DNA of 55,500 nt from Pseudomonas sp. UBA5706 (GCF_002419965.1 NZ_DIHC01000044.1:1-55500); one strand, 5' to 3'. Shown: positions 34,014 to 43,450, counted from the stretch's first letter. A program made the numbers and translations. The notes: generated from the sequence alone by a model not told the origin.

Positions 34014-35823
34014 ATTTCACGTTGGTCAGTAACTCAGTCGTCAGCAGCACCTGATCGAACTCCATCCCCCCCGCCTCTTGCGCCAGTACCAGAATGCAGC
34101 GCTTACCAGCAACGCCCGGCATCCTGCTCAAGCGAGACACGCTGGCCATATTAAAGTCGTTCTCAAGCTGGGCCTCGACCCACAGAAACGACTCATCGAA
34201 CCGGTTGGCGTCACGTACCTGCTGCCAGTCGGTCAGATCGCTGAAGAAAGGGTGCACTCCTTGTGCGCTGCGTTCCGGGGCGTAAAAGTCAGGTTTGAAC
34301 AAACCGACGGCGGTGGTCATGAAGTGTTCTAGGTCTTGCTGCGCTGCCTTGTCCAGATAGCCGAATGCACAATGAGCGGCCTGCAATTCGATGGCCCATT
34401 TCATGCTATCCCACCGCGAGGCGGTCAACACGACGCAGCCTTGCGGTGGCACGAAGCCTTGCGGATACTCTTCGATACCGATGTCCGCATCGCGCGAACC
34501 TTCAAACGGCACTTTGCCTTTCTCCGAGTGCTGAAAGATCAACGGATTAACCAGGCGCTCGATATTACGCCCGGACCGGACGGAATAACTGATATCGGTC
34601 TGCCGGATTTCCCGCTTGCGCTTGGCCGTTACACCGCTGGCTTTCTGATATTCGTCTCCCAAGGTAATCAGCACCTGGCGACCGCGCTCGATGATCTGCA
34701 GCAGCGACGGCGGGATGTCCTGGCTTTCGTCGATCAGAATGTGCGTATAACGCGCCGGGATCACACAGCCTGCCAGGCTGGCACGCTTTATCATCGACAA
34801 GGCTTCGAATCCGGTGCGGGCATTCCATTGCGGATGGGCATCAAGATAGACCCACAGTCGGCTCGTGTACTCCAGGATTACCTGGGCATCCACCGCGGCC
34901 AATGGCAGCTTGAAGTGCGGCAGATGGTTGCCTGACAAGCTATGGTCGCGAGACTGGCAGTAGCGCTCCAGCACCTTCAGACAGATCTCCAGCGTCGCCA
35001 GCGCGCCGTGATCGCGAAAGCCGAAGATGTTCAACGCCTGCGCCAATGCCTGTTTGCTCAGCCCTTTGTCCGGCGCGCGCTCGGGCTGCAACCGAGTGCC
35101 GCCCAATAGTGCCCGGGCAAAAGCCAGGAACGTCGAGCCAGGCTGTTTTTCCTTGTCATGCGCCCCGTTCAGACGCTTGCGCAAGGCACCCAGCTTGCCC
35201 GGCGTACGCGCCAGCAACAGCGTTCTCTCGGGCCTCAGGCACTCCAGCAGCACCCCCAGCAAATGGCTTTTGCCGATACCGGCATAACCCTGAACATGCA
35301 GGTCTTCATCCAGATTGGCACGAAAGGTCCTGACCAGCTTGTCCTGCGCACCGCTCAGCCAGCGCTCACGGTGCCGCGGCGTAACCATTTGCTCACTAAA
35401 CGGGTCGTTGTTGCGGTGATGTCGAGTCTTGTAGCTAGCGTCCCATTTCCCGTCGGGCAGCAGGTAATCTCGGGCCGCCACTTCTTCGGCCAACAGCAAA
35501 CGCACGTTTAGCTCTTTTATCGCGTTGAGGCCAAAGTACAACTTGCGTGCGTCGAACAAGCGGCGCGCTTCCGATAATAGGGTTGCGGATGAAGATCGGG
35601 AGTCGACAGACCACGCAATCAGCCTGCTCAGAATCTTCTCTGCTGCGTCGCAGCTCAGGTCTGCTTGCGTTGCCTGGGCCAGATTCTGAATGACCAGTAC
35701 CGCTGCGAGCTCTGCTTGCGTCAGCGCCTCAAGGGCTGTGGTACCGGCCTTGAGGTTTTCGCAGGTTTCAGCGGTGACGGGCAGAAACACCGGGCAGGAA
35801 AAATTAAAGTGTTCCGGGCGCAT
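33865..35823 (-). CDS. UvrD-like superfamily 1 helicase/ATPase of a three-gene unit
   Basis: A 652-residue protein with a complete SF1 helicase core: Walker A GYAGIGKS (about 179-186), Walker B ILIDESQDI (362-370), motif III ITLGDEYQKASG (386-397), a motif IV-like YSVRSGRNIERLV (413-425), motif V AQEAGGMEFDQVLL (580-593) and motif VI VYIAISRAKRQLYV (616-629). The first 175 residues and the long gap between motifs I and II do not match RecB, UvrD, Rep or PcrA that I know. No nuclease motif is evident. It follows two small genes with 25-35 base spacing or overlap. A role in DNA metabolism or defence is inference; function unknown. Confidence 0.82.
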   Translation of the reverse strand: MRPEHFNFSCPVFLPVTAETCENLKAGTTALEALTQAELAAVLVIQNLAQATQADLSCDAAEKILSRLIAWSVDSRSSSATLLSEARRLFDARKLYFGLNAIKELNVRLLLAEEVAARDYLLPDGKWDASYKTRHHRNNDPFSEQMVTPRHRERWLSGAQDKLVRTFRANLDEDLHVQGYAGIGKSHLLGVLLECLRPERTLLLARTPGKLGALRKRLNGAHDKEKQPGSTFLAFARALLGGTRLQPERAPDKGLSKQALAQALNIFGFRDHGALATLEICLKVLERYCQSRDHSLSGNHLPHFKLPLAAVDAQVILEYTSRLWVYLDAHPQWNARTGFEALSMIKRASLAGCVIPARYTHILIDESQDIPPSLLQIIERGRQVLITLGDEYQKASGVTAKRKREIRQTDISYSVRSGRNIERLVNPLIFQHSEKGKVPFEGSRDADIGIEEYPQGFVPPQGCVVLTASRWDSMKWAIELQAAHCAFGYLDKAAQQDLEHFMTTAVGLFKPDFYAPERSAQGVHPFFSDLTDWQQVRDANRFDESFLWVEAQLENDFNMASVSRLSRMPGVAGKRCILVLAQEAGGMEFDQVLLTTELLTNVKFKDAYEFDQRICAVYIAISRAKRQLYVPYDVVQWIDYHGHQKYRESHGY

Positions 35824-35858
35824 ACTGCCTCACAGCCATGAAAAAGCTCGCGACTGGC

Positions 35859-36233
35859 TCAGTCGTGAACCGGGTCGTCATTTTGTCGAACGTCATCATG
35901 TTCATACTCGTCCTCCCAGGAAGGCGAACGGGAAGTCGACTCGTCAATCAGGCGCGCGTCCTTATCGCTTGCGAATGAAGCCTGGCGAACGTCATTGAGC
36001 CAGCCGAACTCGACCAGCCTTGCCCTGACCTGATCGATGGGCACGTTCAGCCTTGAACTCAGATCGGCAACGATCCGGTAGGCCGTGTGAATGTTGTAAT
36101 CCTCGTGGTCGACATAGATGACCCCGTGCCCGCGCCATTTGACGTCGTAAAGCTCAAGCAACGGAGCCAACTGCCTTGCCAGCGTTTCACGCACCTTCCA
36201 CGCTGCCACCTGACCTTCACTCGCGTCACTCAT
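35859..36233 (-). CDS. Small acidic-tailed hypothetical protein of the helicase unit
   Basis: A 124-residue soluble protein, not recognised. Residues 8-80 look folded and mixed alpha/beta (LARQLAPLLELYDVKWRGHG, YVDHEDYNIHTAYRIVADL, VPIDQVRARLVEFGWLNDV); residues 90-124 are a highly acidic tail. It starts with ATG 36233 inside the end of the upstream gene (8-base overlap, typical of translational coupling). The frame extends further upstream to 36338 but that part is a shadow of the neighbour. It ends 35 bases before the helicase start. An adaptor or regulator of the helicase is possible but unproven. Confidence 0.65.
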   Translation of the reverse strand: MSDASEGQVAAWKVRETLARQLAPLLELYDVKWRGHGVIYVDHEDYNIHTAYRIVADLSSRLNVPIDQVRARLVEFGWLNDVRQASFASDKDARLIDESTSRSPSWEDEYEHDDVRQNDDPVHD

Positions 36234-36696
36234 GCTCGGCCTCGTCATCGATGCCCAGTTCGAAGTGGTAGTGACCGAGGGTGCCTGACATGGCTCCAGG
36301 GTATTTCCGACGTTCCGCGAGGACCTCGCCCGCCGCAATATCGATCTGCGTGCTCATCTCGTGGACAGCCATCTCGAGCAACTTAAGCAGGTCTTGAGGA
36401 TTGTTTGCCGTAACCTTCAGTTGAAGATCCAGAGTGCCTGTCCTCCGGCGGCATGAAGGCTGTGGCAATTCGGCCGACACGTTCGGCATGCTTGGCTCGG
36501 GTGCGTCCGGCGCCTTGCCGCGCACCGCGGCCGCCAGAATCGCTGCATGCTCGTCATCCATCAGGTCCAACACCCTGGACAGCTCCAGGATCTGGTCAGG
36601 GTGCGACTGCATCCGCTCCTTGATCTCCAGGCGCCGCATCTGCCACTCCCTGATTCTTTCCCGGGTGACGTCGTCAATTTCGTGCACTGGCCTCAC
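36226..36696 (-). CDS. Small helical hypothetical protein, first gene of the helicase unit
   Basis: A 156-residue soluble protein, not recognised. The N-terminal third is a charged helical region (TRERIREWQMRRLEIKERMQ); the C-terminal half (LDLQLKVTANNPQDLLKLLE through MSGTLGHYHFELGI) looks like a small alpha/beta domain. It begins with GTG, either at 36696 or at 36687; the latter is better placed relative to GAGG/TGAGG. It overlaps the next gene by 8 bases. A weak promoter candidate (CATACT -10) lies near 36715. About 145 bases separate it from the 4.5S RNA gene upstream, so read-through from that RNA is conceivable. Confidence 0.6.
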   Translation of the reverse strand: MRPVHEIDDVTRERIREWQMRRLEIKERMQSHPDQILELSRVLDLMDDEHAAILAAAVRGKAPDAPEPSMPNVSAELPQPSCRRRTGTLDLQLKVTANNPQDLLKLLEMAVHEMSTQIDIAAGEVLAERRKYPGAMSGTLGHYHFELGIDDEAEHE

Positions 36697-36839
36697 CTCG
36701 CGATGTCAGGCACGCGAGTATGCCATTGTTCAACGATCACGCTGAATGGTCGGGAAGGATCGAGCTGAAAAAGGCTGTCATGCACAGGAAGTTTGTTGCG
36801 TCAGAATCCGTGTAGCACAAGGATCCAAAGATAGGAGGC

Positions 36840-36943
36840 AACCCCACCAGCCACACCCCGGCACACAATGTTCCCGCTGTGGCTGCTTCCTTCCGGATCT
36901 GACCAGGTTCACGGGTAATCGTTGCGGGGGGACCGATGGGGTC
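36840..36943 (-). ncRNA. ffs: 4.5S RNA of the signal recognition particle
   Basis: Reading the minus strand, the conserved SRP loop GGAAGGAAGC lies at 36894-36885, inside GGTCAGATCCGGAAGGAAGC, the Ffh-binding hairpin. The outer stem is visible: ACCCCATC (36942-36935) pairs with GGTGGGGT (36848-36841). CCCGCAACG near the 5' side matches E. coli 4.5S RNA. The RNA binds Ffh to target membrane proteins. Ends are placed from the stem and may be off by a few bases. Confidence 0.93.
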
Positions 36944-36978
36944 ACCATAACGACACTCGCCAGTCGGCGAGCCGCGCC

Positions 36979-37006
36979 ATTGTACCGGTCTGGCGCGAAG
37001 TTACAA
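36979..37006 (-). promoter_or_regulatory. Sigma-70 promoter of ffs
   Basis: On the minus strand TTGTAA (37006-37001), 16 bases, TACAAT (36984-36979). The start site would be about 30 bases before the mature 5' end, consistent with a processed precursor. It faces away from the acetyltransferase gene. Confidence 0.6.
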
Positions 37007-37169
37007 CCTCTGGTTTCAGATAAAAAATCCGATAGCGCTCAAGCACTTGAGCAATGCCCGTGAATACGTGGGCAAAGGGGTCGGTTACCGGCCTGACGCT
37101 GAAATAACAGCACCAACCTCCCCACCCAGCTATGGACTTATCGACCAAGGCCTTGGCAAGGTAGCGCCC

Positions 37170-37658
37170 ATGAAAATCACATTGATCAAATACCAAGCGT
37201 TGTCTGCCTTGCAGGGCCAGCAGGTGCTGCAGATCGGCTTGCCGGACACCCAAAAAAAGATGGTCGGGGATATTCATGGGGGGCTGCATGTCCTCAGCGC
37301 TCGGCCTTCCTCCGACATCCAGGGCTGCGTGCTGCTGGTTGATGAGGTGCCGAGGGGCTTCTTTGTGCTCAAACGGCGTTCATTGTTGCCCCCCTGGGCA
37401 CAAGGCCGGACAGCGACCCTGCATGCGCTGATGATCGATCAGCATTACCAAGGGTTGGGCTTAGGCAAAGCGTGCTTGCACAGGTTGCCGCAATGGGTAT
37501 CGGAGCTGTGGCCGGAGATCGAGCAATTGAAGCTGGCGGTCCATCCGGCCAACCAAACGGCACTTGGGCTTTATCAGGCCCTGGGCTGGACATTGATTGA
37601 TCATCCCGCCACCCCTGCTGAAGGATCCGAACTGCAAATGCTGCTGCGATTGCGTTGA
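37170..37658 (+). CDS. GNAT family N-acetyltransferase
   Basis: A 162-residue GCN5-related acetyltransferase. The acetyl-CoA motif LHALMIDQHYQGLGLGKACL (Q/RxxGxG/A) is clear, followed by LKLAVHPANQTALGLYQALGW, the motif B and tyrosine region. The substrate is not predictable. The open frame continues upstream to 37047, overlapping the ffs promoter zone, but ATG 37170 with AAGG 8 bases upstream gives a normal GNAT start. It converges on the EAL gene with a 22-base gap. Confidence 0.88.
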   Translation: MKITLIKYQALSALQGQQVLQIGLPDTQKKMVGDIHGGLHVLSARPSSDIQGCVLLVDEVPRGFFVLKRRSLLPPWAQGRTATLHALMIDQHYQGLGLGKACLHRLPQWVSELWPEIEQLKLAVHPANQTALGLYQALGWTLIDHPATPAEGSELQMLLRLR

Positions 37659-37680
37659 CGCTTGCGATTGCCGCTCTGCC

Positions 37681-39486
37681 TCAATTGCCTATCGCCAGCA
37701 ATCGCCTGATTTTGTTGCTGCGCTCACTGTTTATCCAGTGTTCCAGCGCGTCGATGGTCATCGGTCGAGCCACGAGGTAACCCTGCACTTCATGGCAACC
37801 CAGCTCGCAAAGGATCCGATAGACACCTTCGGTCTCCGCCCCTTCGGCGACAACGCGGTAGCCAAGACGGCGCGCCAGGTGGACGATCGCTTCGACCAGA
37901 CGACGATCCTTTTCATCGGCTTCCAGATTCTCCACCAGTGATTTGTCGAGTTTAACGGTGGTCGCCGGCAGTTGTCGCAAGTAGGTCCAGTTGCTGTAAC
38001 CGGTGCCGAAGTCGTCGATGGCGATATCGATGTTCAGCGCGCGCAGGCGTTCAAGCTGCTGGCGCGTGAGCTCGGGGTTGTCGCAGAGTGCGCTTTCAGT
38101 GAATTCGAGTTCAAAGTGCGCAGGGTTCAGTCCGCTGATTGCCAGTTGCTCGAACAGCGCGCCGCTGAATTGCGAATTGGCAAGGTCAATGGCGGACACG
38201 TTCATGGCCACTTTGAACGTGTAGCCCTGCTGTTGCCAGACGCGCGCCTGCGCGACCGCATGGCGCAGCACCCACAGGCTCAACGAGCGAATCAACGCGG
38301 TTTTTTCCGCCAGTGGAATAAACTCGGCGGGGCTGATCGGCCCGAGAACCGGATGATGCCAGCGCAACAGCGCCTCGACGGTAACGATGCGACCGGTGCT
38401 CACTTCCAGCCTCGGTTGAAAGACCAGCGAGAGTTGATCGGAGCTGCACACAGCGTCGGCCAGCGAGGCCAGCAACAGGAACGCGCGCTGCTGAGCGAAG
38501 TCCAGGTGTGGCTCGTACCAGCGCCAGCCGGTGGCCTTGCCCCGCGCTTCATCGGCAGCGCTGACCACCAGGCGAATCCAGTCCCTCTCCTCCCTGCGCC
38601 CCAGCCCCAAGGGCAGCACACCAATGCCCAGGTCCATCTGGATAGGGATGTTGCGGCAGGTAAGCGGGCGCTGGAAACGGGAAAGCAGTTGGCAGAACAG
38701 CTGCTCGGCCTGTTCCGGTCCGTCGTAGCGCATGAGCAGGGCAATACGGGTAGGGCTGACTTTATATAACGAGGTCTCGGCAGGCAGTTGCTCGCGGCAA
38801 GCCTGGATCATGCACCGCACCAGCTCCTGGGCGAAGCTGTAGCCCAGGGCCTTGACGATGCTGTCGAGAAACACCGGATCAACCATGTCCAACGCCACCA
38901 GCGCGTGATCTTCGAGGTGGGCCAGCGCGATGATGTCTTGCTCCAGGCGCAGGCGGTTGAACAGTCCTGTGGGTTGGTCCACATAACTGGCTTTGCGCAA
39001 GTTGTTCAGGCGTTTCATCACCAGTTGGCCGTACATCTGCAGCATCGTGATATCGCGTGCGTCGAGCGGCGCGCGAGCATTGCTGTCGATGATGCACAAC
39101 GTGCCCAGCGCCAGGCCCTCGACGGTCACCAACGGTACGCCTGCATAGAAACGAATGTGCGGCTCGCCCACGACCAACGGGTGGTCCATGAAACGCTCGT
39201 CATGCCGCGCGTCGGCAACCTGCAGCACCTCACGGCTGAGAATCGAATAGGCGCCAAAGAAGATTTCCGCTGGCGCCTCTGGCTCGCCAAGCCCGGTGCC
39301 GGCACGAAACCACTGGCGATGTTCACTGCTGATCGAGACCAGTGCTGTGGGCACGTCGAAGTAATGGACGACCATGTCAACGATGTGATCCAGCACCTCG
39401 TCGCGGGCCGAGGCGAGCATTCCAGTGCGGGCGACGCAGGCAAGCCGCGAGGTCTCGTTCAACGGAGTTGGAGCGCTATTGGCCAT
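37681..39486 (-). CDS. GAF, degenerate GGDEF and EAL domain protein (c-di-GMP phosphodiesterase)
   Basis: A 601-residue cytoplasmic signalling protein. Residues about 20-165 are a GAF domain; 180-330 resemble a GGDEF domain (YVDQPTGLFNRLRLEQDI), but the signature position reads VSPTRIALLM, so cyclase activity is lost. The C-terminal EAL domain has EALLRW, MNVSAIDL, ELEFTESAL, IDDFGTGYS, VKLDKSL and VAEGAET, all residues expected for c-di-GMP hydrolysis. No membrane segment is present. ATG 39486 with AGGGA upstream was chosen over the frame opening at 39576. It likely lowers c-di-GMP in response to a small ligand; the signal is unknown. Confidence 0.9.
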   Translation of the reverse strand: MANSAPTPLNETSRLACVARTGMLASARDEVLDHIVDMVVHYFDVPTALVSISSEHRQWFRAGTGLGEPEAPAEIFFGAYSILSREVLQVADARHDERFMDHPLVVGEPHIRFYAGVPLVTVEGLALGTLCIIDSNARAPLDARDITMLQMYGQLVMKRLNNLRKASYVDQPTGLFNRLRLEQDIIALAHLEDHALVALDMVDPVFLDSIVKALGYSFAQELVRCMIQACREQLPAETSLYKVSPTRIALLMRYDGPEQAEQLFCQLLSRFQRPLTCRNIPIQMDLGIGVLPLGLGRREERDWIRLVVSAADEARGKATGWRWYEPHLDFAQQRAFLLLASLADAVCSSDQLSLVFQPRLEVSTGRIVTVEALLRWHHPVLGPISPAEFIPLAEKTALIRSLSLWVLRHAVAQARVWQQQGYTFKVAMNVSAIDLANSQFSGALFEQLAISGLNPAHFELEFTESALCDNPELTRQQLERLRALNIDIAIDDFGTGYSNWTYLRQLPATTVKLDKSLVENLEADEKDRRLVEAIVHLARRLGYRVVAEGAETEGVYRILCELGCHEVQGYLVARPMTIDALEHWINSERSNKIRRLLAIGN

Positions 39487-39650
39487 TTGCGAATCCCTAT
39501 GCAACTGCTTTTCGCCAGTAGTATCAAAACGACATTCACGGAGAAAGTAGCATCGGTTCCAAGCCCACGCAGGCACTCGCAGACCAGCGGCGATCAGGCA
39601 AATGCCGCAGAGAAATGGCGGCCTTGGCCTCTACCCTTCAACCGAATGGC

Positions 39651-40817
39651 TCACTGCACCTGCAACACTTCATCTGCCTTGCCGCCGGCCCCCTGAATGA
39701 CCAGATGAATGAAATGCAGTTTGGTAATCACCGCAGAGGGCAACACGAACGGATAAAAATCCGGTTGGCCCATCGCGCGCGACAGTTCGTTGAGCATGCC
39801 GGCCAGTTCGATCCAGGCATTGACGAAAGCAAGGAAGGCCGGTCCGCCGGGATGCTGCGGGTCGTACAGTGCGTTGAGTTCGAACGGTTGATAGTCCAGG
39901 TCCATCTCCCGAGCGCTCATGCCCAGGCTCAGGGCGGTATCCACCGCATCCATCATGTGCAGGTAGTGCGCCCAGGTTTCGGCCCAGTCTTCCCAAGGGT
40001 GCATGGTGGCATAAGCGCTGACGTAGCTGGCCTGCCAGTCTGCCGGAGCACCGTTGCGATAGTGCTGGTCGAGGGCGTCGGCATAGCTGGCGCGGTCATC
40101 GCCGAACAGGTGACGAAAACCATCCTGCCAGTAAGTGTTGGCTACCAACCGATCCCAATAGTAATGACCGACTTCGTGACGGAAATGTCCGAGCAGCGTG
40201 CGATAGGGTTCATGCATCTGCACACGAACCTTCTCACGAAAGGCATCGTCCGCCTCTTCAACGTTGAGCGTGATCAGGCCATTGGCGTGGCCGGTGGTGG
40301 GCAGGTTGCCTTGCAGATCGACACCTAAAAACTCGAACGCCAGGCCGTGCGCTTCATCCACGCTCTTAGGCACGACAGCCAGCCCGAGGGTGATGAGTTG
40401 CGCAACCATGCGGCGTTTGGCGGTTTCGATCTTGAGCCAGCGTTCAGGGTTCTCCGGAACGGACAGGTCGGGAATGGTGCGATTAAGGCTGCAGGCGACA
40501 CAGAACGCTGCGCCATTGTGCTCCGGGAAAATCCAGTTGCAGCCAGCCGGGGTGTCCAGGTTGGCGCAACGACGGTAGGCACCGGCCTGCGGTTCATCGC
40601 TCAAACGCCAGGTGTTGAGGGTCGGACCGGGTTCCAGGGCGACAATCCTGCTCTGTTCAGGCAGATAACCCAGCGCCGCCGAGCATGCCAGGCATTGGCT
40701 GTTGCGGAAGAACACCGATTGCCCGCAGCGGCATTGCCAGACTTTGCTATTGCGCTTGCTTTCACCGACGAAGGGCGCCGAGATTCTTGTGCTGAGTTGC
40801 TCGAAGAACTGGAACAT
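39651..40817 (-). CDS. Zinc-ribbon metallopeptidase-like protein
   Basis: A 388-residue protein of the putative zinc-binding metallopeptidase family. The N-terminus has a zinc ribbon with two CxxC-type pairs (CRCGQSVFFRNSQCLAC), a further set CANLDTPAGCNW and CVAC, and the C-terminal half has HEVGHYYWDRL, an HExxH metalloprotease motif, with a downstream ETWAHYLHMMD that may supply the third ligand. No signal peptide is seen. Function in the cell is unknown. GAGG lies 8 bases before ATG 40817. It lies downstream of ligA in the same orientation with a 260-base gap in which I see no other feature. Confidence 0.82.
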   Translation of the reverse strand: MFQFFEQLSTRISAPFVGESKRNSKVWQCRCGQSVFFRNSQCLACSAALGYLPEQSRIVALEPGPTLNTWRLSDEPQAGAYRRCANLDTPAGCNWIFPEHNGAAFCVACSLNRTIPDLSVPENPERWLKIETAKRRMVAQLITLGLAVVPKSVDEAHGLAFEFLGVDLQGNLPTTGHANGLITLNVEEADDAFREKVRVQMHEPYRTLLGHFRHEVGHYYWDRLVANTYWQDGFRHLFGDDRASYADALDQHYRNGAPADWQASYVSAYATMHPWEDWAETWAHYLHMMDAVDTALSLGMSAREMDLDYQPFELNALYDPQHPGGPAFLAFVNAWIELAGMLNELSRAMGQPDFYPFVLPSAVITKLHFIHLVIQGAGGKADEVLQVQ

Positions 40818-41077
40818 GGCGATATCCTCAATGCCTGCAAGCACTAGATCATGGGGGTTTACGGGGGTTCCGGATATTTTTTGCAGCGCCGGATCTGTGC
40901 TGGAAAGCGATTAACAGCTGTTGGCAAACGGCCGCCCGGCAAGAACCGGTGTGAAGGCTGGATATCGATTTCAGGATCGTTTCGGTTACGGCCAGGCCAG
41001 CCGACGGCAGCGATTTCGAGGACGCTACTGCCGGCAGGCCGCGCTAGGACAGGTTACGCAGGGAGCGCCAGAATCGG

Positions 41078-43438
41078 TCAGTCCACCGCCACGCCGTGCT
41101 TTTTCAGGAACGTCACGAACGCTTCTTCGTCCAGCACCTTCAGGCCCAGCTCATTGGCCTTGGTCAGCTTTGACCCCGCGCCCGGACCTGCGACAACAGT
41201 GTGCGTCTTGGCCGAGACAGAGCCTGACACCTTGGCGCCGAGGCTTTCGAGCTTGTCCTTGGCGACGTCACGGCTCATCAGCTCCAGCGAGCCGGTGAGC
41301 ACCCAGGTCTGTCCAGTAAGCGGCAAACCCTCGACGACCTTTTTCTCGCTCTGCCAGTGCATGCCAAAAGCCTTAAGCTGTTGCTCGATGGCGCGCGCAC
41401 GGTTCGCATTGTCATCAGTTTTGAAAAACTCACTGACAGCCTTGGCCTGCCGCTCAGGGAGCGCCTGGCGCAGATCCAGCCAATCGTCCTTGAGAATGTT
41501 CTCAAGCGTGCCGAATTTGTCCGCCAGTTTCTGCGCCGCTCCCGGACCCACCGACGGAATATCGAGTTTGTCGAGCATGCCGCCCAGCGTCGCGCTTGCG
41601 GCGAATTCAGCCCCCAGCTCGCCAACGTCCTGCAGCTGCATACCGCACTCGCCCAACAACGCACCGATGACGTTCTGGTTGTGTTCGTCTTCGAAGAAGC
41701 TGTGAATCTCGTGCGCGACTTCCAGGCCGATGTCCGGCAGGTAGGTCAGCACTTCCGGTAGGGCGACCTTCACCCGGTCCAATGAACCCAGCGAACGCGC
41801 CAGCACCTTGGCCGTCTCCTCGCCAACATCTGGAATGCCCAATGCATAGATAAACCGTGCCAGGGTGGGCGTTCTGCTGTCGTCGATGGCCTTGAGCAAC
41901 TTCCTGCTGGAAATTTCCGCAAAGCCTTCCAGCGCGATGATGTCGTCGAACTGCAGTTTGTAGAGGTCGGCGGGTGAGCCGATCAGCTTTTCGTCCACCA
42001 GTTGCTCGATGGTTTTGTCGCCCAGGCCTTCGATGTCCATCGCCCGACGAGAGACGTAGTGGATGATCGCCTGCTTGAGTTGCGCACCACAGGCCAGGCG
42101 CCCCACACAGCGATACACCGCGCCCTCGCTGACCGTCTCCTTGCCTTTGCTGCGTTTGATCAGCTGCGTGCGCTCGACCTGCGAACCACACACCGGGCAG
42201 GTCTGTGGAATCTCGACCTGGCGCGCGTGTTCGGTGCGGCGCTCCTGCACCACCTGCACCACCTGCGGAATCACGTCCCCGGCGCGGCGGATGATCACGG
42301 TGTCACCGATCATCAGGCCCAACCGCGCGACTTCATCCATGTTGTGCAGCGTCGCATTGGCCACCGTAACGCCTGCCACCTTGACCGGCTTCAAACGCGC
42401 GACGGGTGTCACCGCACCGGTACGGCCGACCTGGAATTCCACATCCAGCAGTTCGGTCAGCTCTTCCATGGCCGGGAATTTGTGTGCGATGGCCCATCGT
42501 GGCTCGCGGGCGCGGAAGCCCAGTTCACGCTGCGCGGCAATGCTGTTGACCTTGAACACCACGCCGTCGATTTCATAAGGCAACGACAGGCGCCGCTCGC
42601 CGATGTCGTGGTAGTACTTAAGGCAATCCTTGATGCCTTCGGCGACCTTCAGCTCGCGGCTGACGGGCATGCCCCAGGCTTTCAGTTGCTGCAGGTTGCC
42701 AATGTGAGTATCGGAAATGTCATGGGACACCTGGCCAATGCCATAGCAGCAGAATTCCAGCGGGCGATTGGCGGTGATCTTCGAATCGAGTTGACGCAAG
42801 CTGCCGGCGGCGGCATTACGCGGGTTAGCGAAGGTCTTGCCGCCGATTTCAAGCTGGCTGGCATTGAGCCGCTCGAAGCCGGCCTTGGACATGAAGACTT
42901 CGCCGCGCACTTCCAGGGTTTGCGGCCAGCCTTTGCCGTGAAGCTTAAGGGGGATGTTGCGCACGGTGCGTACGTTAACGCTGATGTCTTCGCCGGTGGT
43001 CCCGTCGCCTCGGGTTGCCCCGCGCACCAGCGCGCCGTTCTGATACAGCAGGCTCACAGCCAGGCCGTCTAGCTTGGGCTCGCAACTGTATTGCACCTTC
43101 GCGCCGTCGAGCAGGCCACCCACGGGCAGATCGAGCCCCTCGCTCACCCGACGGTCGAACTCGTGCATGTCGGTTTCTTCGAAGGCGTTGCCCAGGCTGA
43201 GCATCGGGATTTCGTGCCGCACCTGAGTGAAAGCCGACAGCGCCGCGCTGCCGACCCGCTGCGTAGGCGAATCCGGGGTCACCAGGTGCGGGTTTTCCGC
43301 CTCAAGGGCCTTGAGTTCATGGAACAGGCGATCGTACTCGACATCCGGAATGCTCGGCTCGTCGAGAACGTGATAGCGGTAATTGTGTTGATCCAGCTCT
43401 GCGCGCAATTCCAGGATTCGTTGTTCGGCGGCGTTCAT
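41078..43438 (-). CDS. ligA: NAD-dependent DNA ligase LigA
   Basis: LigA seals nicks in duplex DNA using NAD+. The 786-residue protein has the Ia domain, the adenylation lysine in CEPKLDGLAVSLLY (about residue 120), RGDGTTGEDIS, the OB fold, the zinc finger CPVCGSQVERT with later cysteines (YRCVGRLACGAQ), helix-hairpin-helix repeats and a C-terminal BRCT domain (LTGQTWVLTGSLELMSRDVA). It is longer than the E. coli enzyme (671), which is usual in Pseudomonas. It follows zipA with an intrinsic terminator in between, suggesting attenuated read-through or an own promoter. Confidence 0.97.
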   Translation of the reverse strand: MNAAEQRILELRAELDQHNYRYHVLDEPSIPDVEYDRLFHELKALEAENPHLVTPDSPTQRVGSAALSAFTQVRHEIPMLSLGNAFEETDMHEFDRRVSEGLDLPVGGLLDGAKVQYSCEPKLDGLAVSLLYQNGALVRGATRGDGTTGEDISVNVRTVRNIPLKLHGKGWPQTLEVRGEVFMSKAGFERLNASQLEIGGKTFANPRNAAAGSLRQLDSKITANRPLEFCCYGIGQVSHDISDTHIGNLQQLKAWGMPVSRELKVAEGIKDCLKYYHDIGERRLSLPYEIDGVVFKVNSIAAQRELGFRAREPRWAIAHKFPAMEELTELLDVEFQVGRTGAVTPVARLKPVKVAGVTVANATLHNMDEVARLGLMIGDTVIIRRAGDVIPQVVQVVQERRTEHARQVEIPQTCPVCGSQVERTQLIKRSKGKETVSEGAVYRCVGRLACGAQLKQAIIHYVSRRAMDIEGLGDKTIEQLVDEKLIGSPADLYKLQFDDIIALEGFAEISSRKLLKAIDDSRTPTLARFIYALGIPDVGEETAKVLARSLGSLDRVKVALPEVLTYLPDIGLEVAHEIHSFFEDEHNQNVIGALLGECGMQLQDVGELGAEFAASATLGGMLDKLDIPSVGPGAAQKLADKFGTLENILKDDWLDLRQALPERQAKAVSEFFKTDDNANRARAIEQQLKAFGMHWQSEKKVVEGLPLTGQTWVLTGSLELMSRDVAKDKLESLGAKVSGSVSAKTHTVVAGPGAGSKLTKANELGLKVLDEEAFVTFLKKHGVAVD

Positions 43439-43450
43439 AGATAGGTTCTC

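Noticed and set aside
42002..43072. 356-codon plus-strand frame inside ligA
   Set aside because: Antisense to LigA zinc-finger and adenylation motifs; no ribosome site or domain.
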